DNA of 8,363 nt from CBDUSL01 sp965370265. GTDB taxonomy: Bacteria; Patescibacteriota; Patescibacteriia; JAXHNJ01. Below, piece by piece: positions 7,902 through 8,363 of this stretch. Under the pieces are notes generated by a model. The model did no database searches. It was not told where the DNA came from and saw only the letters and a list, made by a program, of their open reading frames with translations. The stretch spans positions 1 to 8,363 of the forward strand of contig CBDUSL010000030.1 in the NCBI GenBank assembly GCA_965370265.1. Reading direction: 5' to 3'. How positions within the stretch are numbered: position 1 is the first letter of the stretch; each line of letters opens with the position of its first letter. A program made the position numbers and the translations under genes.

Positions 7902-8243
7902 ATGACTAAATTAAAAAAGAACAAAGAACTAATCTTGAAAGGGTTAAGCGGCTCGCCTGGCATTACAGAAGGAAGGGTGAAAAAGATTCTTTCTCCTTTT
8001 AAAGCTATAAAGGTGGAGAAAGGGTCAATTGCGGTGGCTGAATTTACTACGCCAGTACTTGCTTATTCCTTAAGAGGGGCAAAAGCAATTATTTGCGAAA
8101 AAGGGACCAAAACTGCTCATGCCGCGGTTGTCTCCCGTGAGTGGGGAATACCCTGTCTGGTTAGTGTAAAAAATGCCCTTAAGGTTCTAAAAAACGGCCA
8201 ATGGATAGTGGTTGATGCTGATGAAGGGAAGATTTATTCTTGA
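7902..8243 (+). CDS. Stand-alone PEP-utilizing enzyme mobile (phosphohistidine swivel) domain protein
   Basis: A 113-residue protein made almost entirely of the swivelling domain that carries the phosphohistidine in PEP synthase, pyruvate phosphate dikinase and enzyme I. It shows the entry motif GLSGSPGITEGRVK (14-27), the strand AVAEFTTPVLAYSLRGAKAI (44-63), then KGTKTAHAAVVSREWGIPCLV (67-87), with H73 at the catalytic position (family form GGxTSHAAIVARELGIPAVV), and the closing WIVVDADEGKIYS. The ATP-grasp domain and PEP-binding barrel of full-length enzymes are absent. The ATG at 7902 lies 14 bases after acs; the TGA stop at 8241-8243 is followed by a gap and a promoter, so this looks like a genuine small gene at the end of the transcript rather than a fragment. 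It has no clear Shine-Dalgarno sequence. It could shuttle phosphate with separately encoded partners or be a regulatory relic; the function is unassigned. Confidence 0.85.
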   Translation: MTKLKKNKELILKGLSGSPGITEGRVKKILSPFKAIKVEKGSIAVAEFTTPVLAYSLRGAKAIICEKGTKTAHAAVVSREWGIPCLVSVKNALKVLKNGQWIVVDADEGKIYS

Positions 8244-8254
8244 ATATAGATATT

Positions 8255-8283
8255 TTGTCAAAGTAATATTTTTAAGGTATAAT
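8255..8283 (+). promoter_or_regulatory. Sigma70-type promoter, probably leaderless
   Basis: TTGTCA at 8255-8260 (one mismatch to TTGACA) and a perfect TATAAT at 8278-8283 are separated by exactly 17 bases. They lie in the only sizeable intergenic gap (8244-8292). The expected start of transcription, about 7 bases beyond the -10 box, falls near 8290, only about 3 bases before the ATG at 8293, and no Shine-Dalgarno sequence lies between. The downstream mRNA is therefore probably leaderless. The spacing and -10 match are seen directly; activity is inferred. Confidence 0.7.
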
Positions 8284-8292
8284 TAGTATATT

Positions 8293-8363
8293 ATGGCAGA
8301 AAAAGCCTTTTTAATTGGAAATGAGATTATTGTCAAAGCCGCTCTGGCTTGCGGGGCAGAGGC
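8293..8363 (+). CDS. Putative 2-oxoacid:ferredoxin oxidoreductase alpha subunit, N-terminus only
   Basis: Only the first 24 codons are visible before the window ends. The start MAEKAFLIGNEIIVKAALACGAE resembles the N-terminus of pyruvate/2-oxoacid (or indolepyruvate) ferredoxin oxidoreductase alpha subunits, which open with a short strand, a GNEAIA-like motif and then GA..AG before the YPITPS or YPGTPS block; that diagnostic block lies outside the window. If correct, the enzyme oxidatively decarboxylates a 2-oxoacid such as pyruvate to an acyl-CoA with reduction of ferredoxin, which fits the acs and swivel-domain genes upstream. The ATG at 8293 is chosen because it lies just downstream of a strong promoter and begins the family match. 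The substrate (pyruvate, 2-oxoglutarate or another) cannot be told from this fragment. Confidence 0.55.
   Translation, partial: MAEKAFLIGNEIIVKAALACGAE

Noticed and set aside
8241..8249. TGA at the end of the swivel-domain gene read as glycine (as in Gracilibacteria/SR1)
   Set aside because: The domain ends naturally at this point, a TAG follows two codons later, and no other gene here has an in-frame TGA, so the standard bacterial code suffices.
8244..8292. Rho-independent terminator after the swivel-domain gene
   Set aside because: No GC-rich inverted repeat followed by a T run is visible; the gap is filled by the promoter.
1..8363. CRISPR array, insertion sequence, tRNA or rRNA, or a novel defence-type system
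   Set aside because: Essentially every base is accounted for by intact metabolic genes; no direct-repeat array, terminal inverted repeats, transposase or RNA-like segment was seen.

Overview
This window is an almost gap-free, co-directional (+ strand) block of central carbon metabolism. It is AT-rich, with intergenic gaps of 4 to 49 bases and two gene overlaps of 13-14 bases. Only some genes have a clear Shine-Dalgarno sequence. All products look bacterial and intact; TAA stops dominate, and the single TGA (end of the gene at 7902-8243) is best read as an ordinary stop. Compactness, AT-richness, sparse ribosome binding sites and this gene set suggest a small-genome bacterium, most plausibly of the Candidate Phyla Radiation/Patescibacteria. 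That is an inference from style, not from a marker gene.

Layout. Positions 1-561 hold the C-terminal part of phosphoglycerate kinase (pgk), cut by the window edge. Next come enolase (eno, 566-1816) and two tandem, overlapping genes for cofactor-independent phosphoglycerate mutase (gpmI, 1803-3368 and 3356-4951). A PfkB/ribokinase-family sugar or nucleoside kinase follows (4962-5954), then an AMP-forming acetyl-CoA synthetase (acs, 5974-7887). Next is a small stand-alone phosphohistidine 'swivel' domain of the PEP synthase/PPDK type (7902-8243). After a 49-base gap carrying a near-consensus sigma70-type promoter, the first 24 codons of what looks like a 2-oxoacid:ferredoxin oxidoreductase alpha subunit run off the end.

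How they fit. Pgk, GpmI and Eno catalyse consecutive steps from 1,3-bisphosphoglycerate to phosphoenolpyruvate (PEP). The swivel domain points to the PEP-pyruvate step. The putative oxidoreductase would link pyruvate (or another 2-oxoacid) to acetyl-CoA and reduced ferredoxin. Acs links acetyl-CoA to acetate with AMP and pyrophosphate. The window therefore covers lower glycolysis plus the pyruvate/acetyl-CoA/acetate node, probably in one long transcript, with a new transcript starting before the oxidoreductase gene.

The points most worth a second look are the duplicated, diverged phosphoglycerate mutase pair, the stand-alone swivel domain, the apparently leaderless promoter at the end, and the unassigned kinase inside a glycolytic operon. 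I see no mobile element, CRISPR array, RNA gene or clearly novel defence-like system.
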